Assembly: GCF_013141715.1 (NCBI RefSeq)
Contig: NZ_WHOA01000164.1
Location: 58,296-122,295, forward strand
DNA length: 64,000 nt
Direction of reading: 5' to 3'
Source: Paenibacillus phytorum
GTDB taxonomy: Bacteria; Bacillota; Bacilli; Paenibacillales; NBRC-103111
Part shown: positions 35,915 through 44,151 of the stretch, one piece after another
Layout: each line of letters begins with the position of its first letter
Numbering within the stretch: position 1 is the first letter of the stretch
The notes under the pieces: model-generated
Databases searched by the model: none
The model's input: the letters and a program-made list of their open reading frames with translations, nothing else
Told to the model about the DNA's origin: nothing
Program-made: the position numbers and the translations under genes

Positions 35915-35924
35915 TTTACTAAAC
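35915..35924. promoter_or_regulatory. TTTACTAAA operator upstream of LacI B
   Basis: TTTACTAAAC preceded by GATA, 37 bases upstream of the probable start of LacI B. Same core as the sites at 31696, 31740 and 34716; suggests autoregulation. Confidence 0.5.
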
Positions 35925-36025
35925 ATTCTACAGACTAATGGCAGCAATGGCAATAATTTGACATTCCAAAAAAAACTGTGGGTTTCAGCATGATAAGTCG
36001 GACTTGCACACGCGGGTTCTGCTAA

Positions 36026-36052
36026 AAAACCGCCTACTGATTAGGCGGTTTT
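36026..36052 (-). terminator. Rho-independent terminator
   Basis: AAAACCGCCTA paired with TAGGCGGTTTT around a short loop, with T runs on both strands. It ends the pentapeptide-repeat gene (minus), 40 bases after its stop codon. Confidence 0.85.
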
Positions 36053-36091
36053 CTTCAGCTATTTTTCTCCATTAGCGAAAAATCGAGAAAT

Positions 36092-36712
36092 TCAATCAAT
36101 CTTCGCACCGTGTGAACGCAAAAAAGCAACAGCTTGTTCTCTGTCCATCCGTGCGCCTTTGACAACAAGCGTTTTAAAATCGATACCATCCATTTTAGCG
36201 CCACGCAAGTCCGCACCCTGCAATTTTGCTTTTCCAAAAATCACACTTGTCAGGTCGCAATCTCTTAGATCAGCCTTCTCCAGATTAGCATCAGAAAGAT
36301 CTGCTCCATAAAAACGGACTCCTCGCATAGCCTGTTTTGCTAACCTGGCTTGTCTCAAATTTGTATAGGACCAATCCCCTTGAACCAAGGTAACACCATC
36401 CAATTGTGCGCCTGCAAAGTCTGAGCCTGTCATTTTACAATGGTTAAATTCTGAAACGAAGAGATTAGCTTCAGCAAAATTACAGTTTTCATAAGCTGAT
36501 TCCGTGTGAATCGAACCATTCAACGAAGCTCCGCGAAAATTGCATTCTATGAACCGGCATTGGTTTATCGTGATTTCCTCCATCGAGCTGCTAGTAAATG
36601 TACAACGTTTAAAAGTGCAGCGAATGAGTTCGCCGTATCTTAAATCCCGCCCGCTAAAATCAACTGCCTCGTAGTGTTGATCCATATACTGAAACATACT
36701 TGCCTCCCTCAA
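36092..36712 (-). CDS. pentapeptide-repeat protein (Qnr/MfpA-like fold)
   Basis: 206 residues, nearly all tandem A(D/N)LXX-type pentapeptides, for example ADLSDANLEKADLRDCDLTS and FGKAKLQGADLRGAKMDG. This forms a right-handed quadrilateral beta-helix whose shape and charge mimic DNA. The size is close to Qnr (~215) and MfpA (183) proteins, which protect DNA gyrase from quinolones or peptide toxins; many chromosomal members have no known role. There are no transmembrane segments. A second pentapeptide protein, fused to a HAAS domain, is encoded at 41382. Gyrase protection is a hypothesis. Confidence 0.8.
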   Translation of the reverse strand: MREASMFQYMDQHYEAVDFSGRDLRYGELIRCTFKRCTFTSSSMEEITINQCRFIECNFRGASLNGSIHTESAYENCNFAEANLFVSEFNHCKMTGSDFAGAQLDGVTLVQGDWSYTNLRQARLAKQAMRGVRFYGADLSDANLEKADLRDCDLTSVIFGKAKLQGADLRGAKMDGIDFKTLVVKGARMDREQAVAFLRSHGAKID

Positions 36713-36763
36713 ACAAACAACAATTTAATAAATAACCCTATAAACCCCACTTTTTATTTCTTT

Positions 36764-36835
36764 AATATATCATATGCGGCGGCAATTTCGGCAACTTTCT
36801 CCACGATCTTACGATCGGCGTATTTAACACTCGTC
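36764..36835 (-). pseudogene. possible aldo/keto reductase remnant
   Basis: In the 324-base gap 36713-37036 a short minus-strand stretch reads KYADRKIVEKVAEIAAAYDI, like the ADRQIVERVAEIA segment near the C-terminus of aldo/keto reductases. Stop codons interrupt the frame upstream and nothing else in the gap is recognisable. The match is short and could be chance. Confidence 0.3.
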
Positions 36836-37036
36836 TTCTAAATAAAATCGTACCTCCCTGCACAAGTTCCAAATATTTATATTTTTCCTTGGGTGACCTG
36901 ATGATGAGCTTCTTGATAGAAAAAATTGAGGGCGATTGGTGCGGTGTCGGCTAAAAGTAAGAAAATCAGGTTGCCGATACGAGTACAGTCTGATTTGTTT
37001 AGTAGTGGGGGATAAAATATCACCTAAGTCCGACCA

Positions 37037-38167
37037 TCATATAAATTCATCGCTCCCATTGTACTTCGTTATTTGTGCCGCTTTCGGGAGCTCGATAAAA
37101 AAGGTGAAATGCCCGTTCGCATGCTTCAGACCGATTCTTCCTCCGTGCAGCTCGACGATATAGTTCGCAATCGATAGACCAAGTCCTGCGCCCGAAGGCA
37201 CGTCTCGATCGCGCCTGGAAGGCTCCGCCTTATAAAAACGCTCGAACAAAAGCTTCTCCTGCTCCTTGGTAACCGGGCTTCCCCAATTTTCAACCGCAAA
37301 CTCGATAAAATGTCCGTGCTCGGCAAGCCGAACCGTAAATTCGCCGGGCTTCAAGGAAAACTTGAGCGCATTCATGAGCAGGTTATCGATCGCCCGCACC
37401 AGCTTTTCAACATCAACATGGGCAAATAGGGGCTGTTGTTCCCAATTCTTCTTGACCGTAAGGGAGTGCTCTTGCGCGATCGGCTCGAACTCGATGATGA
37501 TTTGCTCCAGGAGGCTGTTGAGGTCGATCTTCCTGAAGGTGGGATTGGCATCGCCGCTGGTAAGACGGGTATACTCGAACAGATCGTCGATCAGCTTTTT
37601 CATTTGCTGGGTCTTGTTAAAGGCGTTATGAATGTACCGTTTGTGCTCGTCCAGGTCATGGTAGTCGTCATTTTTGAGCAAGTTCAAATAACCGATGATG
37701 CTCGTCAATGGCGTGCGCAAATCATGGGATACGTGTGTGATCAGTTCCATTTTGGATGTCTCGATCTGGCGTTCTCTCTTCATCATGCTTTGAAGCTGCT
37801 CGGCCATGTAATTGATGTTCTGCGCGACTTCCCCCAGTTCATCTTGGCCCGGTAGGGGCACCCTGTAATGGAGATCCCCCTTGGCGATAGCCATGAGGCC
37901 GTCGGCAAGTGTTCTCACTTGCCTAACGATATGACGCGTTAGGAAGAAAAATATGAGCAAAAAGAAAAACAAAAACGAGAGGAAGGAAAAGGCGCCAACC
38001 AAGGAAAAAGCCGCGCCATCAATCTTCGGTGCGATAATCTGCGTCAAAATGTCATTGATGAGGGAAGTTCCGAAAAAAGAGACGATAAGGCTAAACAGAA
38101 GCGATCCGAGCAAGCGCAGCCTGATGCTCTTTTTCCAGTTAAAGAGGGAAAAGAAGTCTCTATTCAA
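37037..38167 (-). CDS. sensor histidine kinase (HAMP type, VanS/PhoR-like)
   Basis: 376 residues: two membrane helices (residues ~17-37 and ~52-75) with a very short extracellular loop, a HAMP domain (~78-130), a dimerisation domain with the phospho-acceptor in THVSHDLRTPLTSI (His near 149), and an ATPase domain with N-box NLLMNALKFS and G-box SGAGLGLSIA. The short loop suggests it senses membrane stress or a ligand within the membrane, as with cell-envelope antibiotic sensors. The gene overlaps the response regulator gene by 8 bases. Downstream targets may include the PAP2 phosphatase and methyltransferase encoded upstream of the pair on the same strand. Confidence 0.9.
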   Translation of the reverse strand: MNRDFFSLFNWKKSIRLRLLGSLLFSLIVSFFGTSLINDILTQIIAPKIDGAAFSLVGAFSFLSFLFFFLLIFFFLTRHIVRQVRTLADGLMAIAKGDLHYRVPLPGQDELGEVAQNINYMAEQLQSMMKRERQIETSKMELITHVSHDLRTPLTSIIGYLNLLKNDDYHDLDEHKRYIHNAFNKTQQMKKLIDDLFEYTRLTSGDANPTFRKIDLNSLLEQIIIEFEPIAQEHSLTVKKNWEQQPLFAHVDVEKLVRAIDNLLMNALKFSLKPGEFTVRLAEHGHFIEFAVENWGSPVTKEQEKLLFERFYKAEPSRRDRDVPSGAGLGLSIANYIVELHGGRIGLKHANGHFTFFIELPKAAQITKYNGSDEFI

Positions 38168-38861
38168 CTTTATATCCCACTCCCCAAACCGTTTTGATAA
38201 ATCGCGGTTCGCGCGGATTGTCTTCGATCTTCTCGCGAATGTTGCGCACGTGGACCATCACCGTATTGTCGGACAAAAACTTGTCTTCCTTCCAAACGCT
38301 CCTATAAATTTGCTCCACATTGAACACCTGTCCGCGATGGCCGGCAAGCAGCTCCAGAATGGAGAACTCGATCGGCGTAAGAGACGCCTCCCGGCCGCGC
38401 ACCGTCACGAGGTGCTTGTTTTTGTTAATGACCAGGTCGTCGATCTCCACTACGCTGTCATCGGAAGCTTTGACCTGATGATCGGCCGCGCCGGTGAACG
38501 TTTGCCTGCGCAGCTGCGCCTTGACTCTTGCGACCAGCTCCAGCGGATTGAACGGTTTGGCCACGTAATCGTCCGCCCCGGTCGTAAGCCCCGTTATTTT
38601 GTCGATATCCTCGCTTTTGGCGGAGAGCATGATGATCGGAATTTTCGTCATCTCTCTAATCTTGAAGCAAGTTCTGATCCCATCCATATTCGGCATCATG
38701 ACGTCCAGAATGATCAAATCGACTGATTCACGTCGCAGCAGTTCGAGTGCTTGAACGCCGTCCTCCGATTCAATAACGCGGTAGCCTTCATTTTGCAAGT
38801 AGATACGAATGACGTCGCGAATTTCCGGATCGTCGTCGGCGACTAGAACGCTTATTGTCAA
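38160..38861 (-). CDS. OmpR-family response regulator
   Basis: 233 residues. Receiver domain with acidic pocket VADDD, phospho-acceptor Asp53 in LIILDVMMPNMDG, conserved Ser/Ala and Lys in MLSAKS and VAKPFNP. C-terminal winged helix from ~135 (DLVINKNKHLVTVRG, then VMVHVRNIREKIEDNP). Co-transcribed and overlapping with the kinase, so the two form one phosphorelay. Confidence 0.92.
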   Translation of the reverse strand: MTISVLVADDDPEIRDVIRIYLQNEGYRVIESEDGVQALELLRRESVDLIILDVMMPNMDGIRTCFKIREMTKIPIIMLSAKSEDIDKITGLTTGADDYVAKPFNPLELVARVKAQLRRQTFTGAADHQVKASDDSVVEIDDLVINKNKHLVTVRGREASLTPIEFSILELLAGHRGQVFNVEQIYRSVWKEDKFLSDNTVMVHVRNIREKIEDNPREPRFIKTVWGVGYKVE

Positions 38862-38949
38862 GTTGGATCACTCCTAGTCCCAGGTTTGTTTGTATTTAGT
38901 TTAGCCAGCGTCTAAGACGCCGGTAAGCGTTTATCCTTGTGCGAAAAGC

Positions 38950-39246
38950 GGATAATCGCCCACGTAACGTTGTGGACTCCGACCACATAAGGCATGACAT
39001 GCCAGATGATAGGGAAAAAATAACTAATGCCTATTGCAAAGCTACCACATTTTGGGGAAATCGTCTCCGAAAAAAGAAAATATTTTTCATTTTTTTCTTG
39101 CGCATCAACCGCATCAAAACAGGAGTTCCAACGTACCGACCGAGCAAGTAGCCTGGCGTTAAGTCGACGATGCCTAGTCATAGCGCAAAAAATAGCGCCT
39201 CATAGCCGAATTGCTGAAGGAGCGACAGAAGCCATTCATAGTTCAT
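38950..39246 (-). pseudogene. DedA/VTT-family membrane protein, decayed
   Basis: Three consecutive minus-strand frames give pieces of a DedA protein: MNYEWLLSLLQQFGYEALFF from ATG 39246 (stop after AL), GYLLGRYVGTPVLMRLMRK near 39110-39160, and CGSFAIGISYFFPIIWHVMP followed by YVVGVHNVTW near 38960-39050. The order matches DedA (N-terminus, GxxxGRYxGxP, YGSFAIxxSRFxPxxRHxxP), but segments between are deleted and the frame changes. DedA proteins are undecaprenyl-phosphate or phospholipid translocases, a sensible partner for the overlapping PAP2 phosphatase gene. It is non-functional. Confidence 0.78.
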
Positions 39247-39913
39247 GCGCGCGAGCTTCCTTTGATGTTTTGCGGTTTTCAAAACGGATAAGCTTCACGG
39301 CTAAAACAAGCGCTTCGGTCAGCAAAACGGCCCCGGCAACGTCCAGAAGCGCATGCTGTTTCACGAACAAAGTGGAGATGATGATGCTCCATGCGGCTAT
39401 GAAAATCGCCGTTCGCGCTATTCGCTCAAAGCTGCAGCGATACGATGCTTTCAGTACGATGTAGCTGGTCAGGACATGAATGCTCGGAAAGCAGTTGAAC
39501 GGCTTATCGGTCGCATAAACGAATTTTACAAGCCCGGTCAGCCAACCGTCATCATTCATGAGCGGTCTGGGTACTGTCGTTGGATACGCCGCATAAATAA
39601 GGTAGCAGGAGATAAGCCCTGCGCACAAGACAATCAAGCTGCGGTAGTAGACTGCTCTATCCTTCAGGAAGAAGACGATGAACATGCCGAAAATGAACGG
39701 ATACCAAATCAAGTAAGGAATAATAAAGACCGGAACGAAAGGGATCCGATTGTCCAAATCGGTCATCAGATTGCCAACATCGCCGCTGCCGTTATTCAGC
39801 AGACCGTAAAATACGTTCAAAAACGGAATCGCAAGCAGCCAAAGAAGCGGAAAATAGGTGGCAAGCTTCGATTTGACGTAGTTGTTGGCGTCGGTTTTTA
39901 TCGCGTCCATCAA
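39236..39913 (-). CDS. PAP2-superfamily membrane phosphatase
   Basis: 225 residues with about six hydrophobic helices. The C-terminal half carries the acid phosphatase motif: NCFPSIHVLTSY (PSxH, catalytic His) and a later STLFVKQHALLDVAGA (H-x3-D). The KxxxxxxRP block is less clear, with RPL in TTVPRPLMND. Members hydrolyse lipid phosphates such as undecaprenyl pyrophosphate or phosphatidic acid. The start ATG overlaps the methyltransferase stop (4 bp), and its 3' end overlaps the dedA remnant by 11 bp, so the three were one operon. Confidence 0.85.
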   Translation of the reverse strand: MMDAIKTDANNYVKSKLATYFPLLWLLAIPFLNVFYGLLNNGSGDVGNLMTDLDNRIPFVPVFIIPYLIWYPFIFGMFIVFFLKDRAVYYRSLIVLCAGLISCYLIYAAYPTTVPRPLMNDDGWLTGLVKFVYATDKPFNCFPSIHVLTSYIVLKASYRCSFERIARTAIFIAAWSIIISTLFVKQHALLDVAGAVLLTEALVLAVKLIRFENRKTSKEARAHEL

Positions 39914-40482
39914 GAACCCCCCCTTTTGCGGCAGACGTATACGAAAGCGGGCGGGACGTTGAGAGGGACAAAATGAACGTGCTCGATTTCGAATCGCTGG
40001 CTGAGCTGCTTCCGCATCTGCTGCGAATACTGGAAGGCGATGAACAAGCCGCCCGGCTTCAGCGTCGTTTCGATCTGGTGCATTAATTGCTCGCGCAAAG
40101 CCGGCGGAAAATTAAAAAACGGAAGGCCGCTCAAGATGCAATTGAGCCCGTCGATTCCTTCTCTCCGTAAGGCAGGCTGCATGCTGCAAGCGTCGGCATA
40201 GCAAGCGAAGTCCCGAAACCGTGCAGACAATTGACTGCGCAGCTGTTGGTCTTTCTCGAACAATAAAACCTTTGCATCATCATGCAGAACCTGTGCCAGA
40301 TGTCTGGTAATGGCGCCGGTGCCCGCCCCGAGCTCGGCGACGCTCCTTACTTGGTTCCATTGAACGGGCTCAAGCATTTTTTTGGCCAGAAACACGGAGC
40401 TCGGCGCGACGCTGCCGATCTGCTTCGGCGCACTTATGAATTTATATAGAAACAACAGCTGCTCTTGCATAGCTCTAATCAT
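39910..40482 (-). CDS. class I SAM-dependent methyltransferase, phospholipid N-methyltransferase-like
   Basis: 190 residues. SAM motif I is VAELGAGTGAITRHL (~47-61), followed by LLFEKDQQL (motif II acidic end) and LNCILSGLPFFNFPP in the motif IV region. The N-terminal FLYKFISAPKQIGSVAPSS is characteristic of the group annotated as phospholipid methyltransferase/PmtA-like. Acting with a PAP2 phosphatase and (formerly) a DedA protein, it probably modifies a membrane lipid. The exact substrate is unknown. Confidence 0.75.
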   Translation of the reverse strand: MIRAMQEQLLFLYKFISAPKQIGSVAPSSVFLAKKMLEPVQWNQVRSVAELGAGTGAITRHLAQVLHDDAKVLLFEKDQQLRSQLSARFRDFACYADACSMQPALRREGIDGLNCILSGLPFFNFPPALREQLMHQIETTLKPGGLFIAFQYSQQMRKQLSQRFEIEHVHFVPLNVPPAFVYVCRKRGGS

Positions 40483-40600
40483 GAAAGAACTCTCCTCTCG
40501 TTATCTTACGATGCATCTATCGTAACGAAACATTCTGCAGAATGAGCGAAGAAAAAAATAAAGGAATTCTGAAGAAAGTTTGAAGAAAGAGCTAACACAA

Positions 40601-40645
40601 AAAGCCCCTGTCCAGTCGCTTGCGCAACATAACAACAGGGACTTT
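40601..40645. terminator. inverted repeat, possible terminator
   Basis: AAAGCCCCTGT (40601-40611) pairs with ACAGGGACTTT (40635-40645) with one mismatch and a 23-base loop. It lies in the 556-base gap 40483-41038, which also contains an MFS remnant and the padR promoter. Confidence 0.35.
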
Positions 40646-40766
40646 GATGTGGTTGAAGCGGCGGGCCGAGCTGCCCACCTTCTGAGACCAAGCCAGACTG
40701 CATTTTTTTTACAGCCGATATTGAAATCGCATTCCTCAATCGCATCGTTCATGGTCGTACTGGATA

Positions 40767-40916
40767 CAGGGCTATAGCCCATTGGGCGCGGGTCTGAGAA
40801 TGCTGCCTTGGACCGCAACCGTATCTGTTGTCGCGCCGATCGCCGGCAATCTGGTCAAACGTATAGGCGAAACGCCCCACGTTGTCTGCGGGCTCTTCAT
40901 GCATACGCTCTTCTGA
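40767..40916 (+). pseudogene. fragment of a DHA2-family MFS multidrug transporter
   Basis: The plus frame reads QGYSPLGAGLRMLPWTATVS, then VVAPIAGNLVKRIGETPHVV and CGLFMHTLF before a TGA. This is the conserved mid-protein block of EmrB/QacA exporters (GYSPLxAGLxxLPxxxxxxxxAPxAGxLxxRxG). Nothing before or after continues the protein, so only ~50 of ~470 residues remain. Confidence 0.75.
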
Positions 40917-40989
40917 GGGGTCGAAGTGTTATATCGTTATGAATATATTTTTTTCTTTTCAAACAAAGTATTTTATTTAAAATACTACC

Positions 40990-41018
40990 TTGACAGACAC
41001 AGTAGTATGTCGTATTAT
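40990..41018 (+). promoter_or_regulatory. sigma-A promoter of the padR cassette with overlapping palindrome
   Basis: TTGACA at 40990-40995 and TATTAT at 41013-41018 are separated by 17 bases. TACTAC at 40984-40989 and GTAGTA at 41002-41007 form an inverted repeat bracketing the -35 element, a good candidate PadR operator for autoregulation. Confidence 0.7.
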
Positions 41019-41038
41019 AAAAACACGGAGGTGATGAA

Positions 41039-41368
41039 ATGAGCGAGAACAAAATTACATCCGACCTGCTGCGCGGACATACCGATACGATGATTTTACG
41101 GCTCTTATCCGAAGCTGACCGCTACGGGTACGAAATTGTCAAACTGATCGCCGAGCGCTCGGGCGGCGAATATGAATTAAAGGAAGCCACGATGTACTCC
41201 AGTGTCCGGCGGCTTGAAACAGACGGCGATATCGAGTGGTATTGGGGTGACGAATCTCAGGGCGGACGGCGCAAGTATTTTAGGATTACCGCAAAGGGCA
41301 AGGATTCTTATACCCGCAACAAAAGCAATTGGGAGTATTCGAAGCGCGTACTAGAAAATTTATTATAA
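41039..41368 (+). CDS. PadR-family transcriptional regulator
   Basis: 109 residues, all winged helix (ILRLLSEADRYGYEIVKLIA and LYSSVRRLE-like region YSSVRRLETDGDIEWYW), with a short C-terminal helix for dimerisation: a minimal PadR-s2 protein like LmrR, which binds drugs directly in the dimer interface. GGAGGTGAT precedes ATG 41039. It is first gene of a four-gene plus-strand operon with a HAAS-pentapeptide protein and an ABC exporter, and probably represses that operon until a toxic ligand binds. Confidence 0.88.
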   Translation: MSENKITSDLLRGHTDTMILRLLSEADRYGYEIVKLIAERSGGEYELKEATMYSSVRRLETDGDIEWYWGDESQGGRRKYFRITAKGKDSYTRNKSNWEYSKRVLENLL

Positions 41369-41381
41369 AGGAGATTTGATT

Positions 41382-42251
41382 ATGATGAATCAGAAATTGA
41401 CGAACTATTTGAACGGCGTTTTCACACCATACGATGGGGTAAAAAGCGTTACCGAATTAAAGGCGGACCTGCACTCCGATTTGCAGGAGCGATATCGTGA
41501 ACTCAAAGCCGAGGGCAAAGACGATGAAACAGCGTTTAATAAGACCATTGAGAGCATCGGCGACATCGAACAAACGATACTGGAAGTCGCCAACCTCTCC
41601 CGCTCGCTGGAACGGCAGGTGGTGACAAACTTTAGCGCGAGCAACTTGCCAATGAGCGACTTTGCGGGTGTTACTGCGCATAAAGGTCAATTTAATGCTA
41701 GCGCGTTACGCGGTTCCGACTTTGCGGGCGCAGACTTGACCGGCAGTTCGTTTAAGGCCAGCGACGCACGTGAAGCCAATTTTGACGGCGCGAATCTGAC
41801 TGACTGTAGCCTAACCTCCCTAGACCTTTCAAATGCGAGCTTTAATAAATCGATCCTTGTACGCACCAACTTCAGCACTTCGGGGCTGGACGGAGCCAAA
41901 TTCACAGGCGTAAAACTGACCGACGTCACGCTAACCAAGCTCGACCTTAGAAAAACAATCTTTGAGGGTTGTATCTTTGACGGCGTGGTCTTCAAAGATT
42001 CCGATCTGAGCGGGCTGCGTTTTGACGGGCAAACCTTTGTCGGCGTTAAGTTTGACAAGTCGGCATTAAACGAAGTTTCGTTTAGGGGCGCTACACTCAA
42101 GAATGTGTCTTTTCAGGCGTTCTTTTCGTTGACCAATAAGTATTACCGTGGCATCAAAACCATCTGCTTTGACGGCGCGGTCATGGATAAGTTGACCTAT
42201 GCTGCGCTTAAAGGCATGGGGGCCGATTTGTCCAAAGTTACTGTTCGATAA
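41382..42251 (+). CDS. HAAS-domain protein fused to pentapeptide repeats
   Basis: 289 residues from ATG 41382 (AAGGAG eight bases upstream). Residues ~1-75 are a HAAS/DUF1700-type helical domain (YDGVKSVTELKADLHSDLQE, then TIESIGDIEQTI), normally the cytoplasmic partner of PadR and ABC genes. The remainder is ~35 pentapeptide repeats, e.g. GADLTGSSFKASDAREANFD and DLSGLRFDGQTFVGVKF. Most HAAS proteins continue into membrane helices; here a DNA-mimic beta-helix takes their place and no membrane segment is visible. The position between padR and the exporter genes suggests regulation or immunity, possibly gyrase protection as by McbG. Confidence 0.8.
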   Translation: MMNQKLTNYLNGVFTPYDGVKSVTELKADLHSDLQERYRELKAEGKDDETAFNKTIESIGDIEQTILEVANLSRSLERQVVTNFSASNLPMSDFAGVTAHKGQFNASALRGSDFAGADLTGSSFKASDAREANFDGANLTDCSLTSLDLSNASFNKSILVRTNFSTSGLDGAKFTGVKLTDVTLTKLDLRKTIFEGCIFDGVVFKDSDLSGLRFDGQTFVGVKFDKSALNEVSFRGATLKNVSFQAFFSLTNKYYRGIKTICFDGAVMDKLTYAALKGMGADLSKVTVR

Positions 42252-42264
42252 GGAGGGGGAAGTT

Positions 42265-43026
42265 ATGCAAAATAATTCGATTCAAGTCATTGGACTGCAA
42301 AAGTCCTACAAGCAGCATCAAGTCCTAAAGGGCGTTGATTTCGAGGTGGAAAAGGGCAGTATTTTCGCCCTGCTCGGGTCCAACGGGGCAGGCAAGACAA
42401 CAGTTGTCAAAATCCTCACCACGCTGCTCAAACAAGACAGCGGAACTGCTACCGTAAACGGATTCGATGTTGCGTCAAAACCCGAGAATGTGCGGCAGGC
42501 GATCAGTCTGACCGGGCAATTCGCCGCCGTGGACGAAATTTTGACCGGACGGGAAAATCTGATTATGATTGCCAAGCTGCGATACCTCAAAAATCCGCGT
42601 CAGGTTGCGGACGACTTGCTTAAACGCTTCGGCTTGACAGACGCCGCCGACCGCAGGGCGTCTACTTATTCGGGTGGTATGCGCCGCAGGCTCGACATCG
42701 CCTTGAGCCTTGTGGGAAAACCGCAGATCATTTTCCTCGACGAGCCAACCACTGGACTTGATCCCGAGGCGCGCATCGAGGTTTGGAAGATTGTCAAGGA
42801 GCTTGCCGACGGTGGCACGACGGTACTCCTAACCACGCAGTATTTGGAGGAGGCCGAACAGCTTGCCGACCGAATTGCCATTTTGCATGAGGGTAGGATT
42901 ATCGCTAGCGGCACGCTCTCGGATCTAAAAAAGCTGTTTCCATCCGCAAAGGTGGAGTATATCGAAAAGCAACCGACATTAGAAGAGATTTTCCTCTCAA
43001 TCGTCGGCAAAAAGGAGGCGAAATAA
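42265..43026 (+). CDS. ABC exporter ATP-binding protein (DrrA type)
   Basis: 253 residues from ATG 42265 (AAGGAGGGGGAAG upstream; an earlier in-frame start lies inside the preceding gene). Walker A LLGSNGAGKTT, Q-loop TGQFAAVD, signature YSGGMRRRLDIA, Walker B IIFLDEPTTGLD and switch His replaced by Gln in LLTTQY, as is usual for DrrA-type exporters. The C-terminal region is short. It pairs with the ABC-2 permease whose ATG begins right after the stop codon. Likely exports a drug or peptide. Confidence 0.9.
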   Translation: MQNNSIQVIGLQKSYKQHQVLKGVDFEVEKGSIFALLGSNGAGKTTVVKILTTLLKQDSGTATVNGFDVASKPENVRQAISLTGQFAAVDEILTGRENLIMIAKLRYLKNPRQVADDLLKRFGLTDAADRRASTYSGGMRRRLDIALSLVGKPQIIFLDEPTTGLDPEARIEVWKIVKELADGGTTVLLTTQYLEEAEQLADRIAILHEGRIIASGTLSDLKKLFPSAKVEYIEKQPTLEEIFLSIVGKKEAK

Positions 43027-43809
43027 ATGGAGACGGCAAAGAATCATTTCTTCACCGATATTAGCGTTATGCTTGGACGTTCTATGCGCCATATTTTCCG
43101 CAGTATGGACACCATCATCACGGTCTGCATCACTCCAATTGCGATGATGCTGCTGTTCGTCTATGTGTTAGGCGGTGCCATTCAAACCGGAACGGATAAC
43201 TATGTGAATTACCTATTGCCAGGCATACTGCTTATGGCGATCGCAAGCGGAATAGCCTATACGGCTTACCGCCTGTTTATGGATAAGCAGCGGGGCATAT
43301 TCGAGCGGTTTCACACCATGCCGATTTCACGTTCCGCCTTACTTTGGGGGCATGTGCTGACCTCTCTGGTGTCCAACGCCATATCGCTGATCGTCATCAT
43401 TCTCGTAGCGTTGATTATGGGTTTTCGTTCGTCCGCGGGAATACTGCCATGGCTTGCAGTAGCAGGCATACTCGCGTTGTTTACACTGGCATTAACTTGG
43501 GTCGCGGCGATTTCCGGACTGTCCGCAAAAACGATTGAAGGTGCAAGCGCGTTTTCCTATCCACTTATCTTCCTGCCGTTTATAAGTTCGGCGTTTGTTC
43601 CGACTGAGTCGATGCCGTCAATCGTTCGCGCCTTTGCCGAAAACCAGCCTGTGACCTCGATCGTGAACGCCATCCGTGCGCTACTGGCAGATCAACCGGT
43701 GGGCAATGATATATGGATCGCTCTTGCGTGGTGCGTCGGGATTTTGTTAGTAGCCTATTTCTTTGCAATGAGAGTGTACAAAAAGCGGGTGTACAAAAAG
43801 CGGGTGTAA
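43027..43809 (+). CDS. ABC-2 type exporter permease (DrrB type)
   Basis: 260 residues, six hydrophobic segments, with the ABC-2 signature region around SNAISLIVIILVALIMGF and FLPFISSAFVPTESMP. It completes the exporter with the upstream ATPase. The last codons show a 15-base tandem duplication (VYKKRVYKKRV at the C-terminus), a recent slippage that lengthened the basic tail without disrupting the gene. Confidence 0.88.
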   Translation: METAKNHFFTDISVMLGRSMRHIFRSMDTIITVCITPIAMMLLFVYVLGGAIQTGTDNYVNYLLPGILLMAIASGIAYTAYRLFMDKQRGIFERFHTMPISRSALLWGHVLTSLVSNAISLIVIILVALIMGFRSSAGILPWLAVAGILALFTLALTWVAAISGLSAKTIEGASAFSYPLIFLPFISSAFVPTESMPSIVRAFAENQPVTSIVNAIRALLADQPVGNDIWIALAWCVGILLVAYFFAMRVYKKRVYKKRV

Positions 43810-44151
43810 AAAAAGGATAGCTTTTTCTGAATCGATTAAAAGAGAAGACAGTCCTGAAGAAAAAATTCTACACCTATATAAGGGCGGAACTGATTAGTAG
43901 TGTAAAAATACGAATGTTCAGTCTCCTTCTTCATACGGCAGGAGCTAACCATAAGATAGCGCATTCAGCTGTGCATACCATGCGCGTCCACCTGGATCGT
44001 AACCTGCTCTACTGCCAGTTACTTGAATGAACAAATAAAGGAGCTGTCGCGAGGCAAGCTCCTTCACAATCGTTCTCCGTCCCTCAGCAATACTTGGAAA
44101 CAACAAGCGTCCAGGTCGTTTCTGACCTTTGGAGACAACCCCATAAATTGT
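43810..44151. other. gap with one short hairpin, no gene
   Basis: No convincing gene. AAGGAGCT (44038-44045) and AGCTCCTT (44057-44064) form a short hairpin without a T run. A minus-strand stretch near 43948-44027 is discussed under rejected observations. Confidence 0.5.

Noticed and set aside
40506..40818. Two overlapping minus-strand frames in the gap before padR
   Set aside because: Biased, low-complexity translations with no ribosome binding site; the opposite strand carries an MFS fragment in this region.
43948..44027. Minus-strand stretch reading AGYDPGGRAWYAQLNALSY, like the dCache domain of chemoreceptors (xYDPRxRPWYxxA)
   Set aside because: Only about 25 residues, no support on either side; could be chance, so not listed as a pseudogene.
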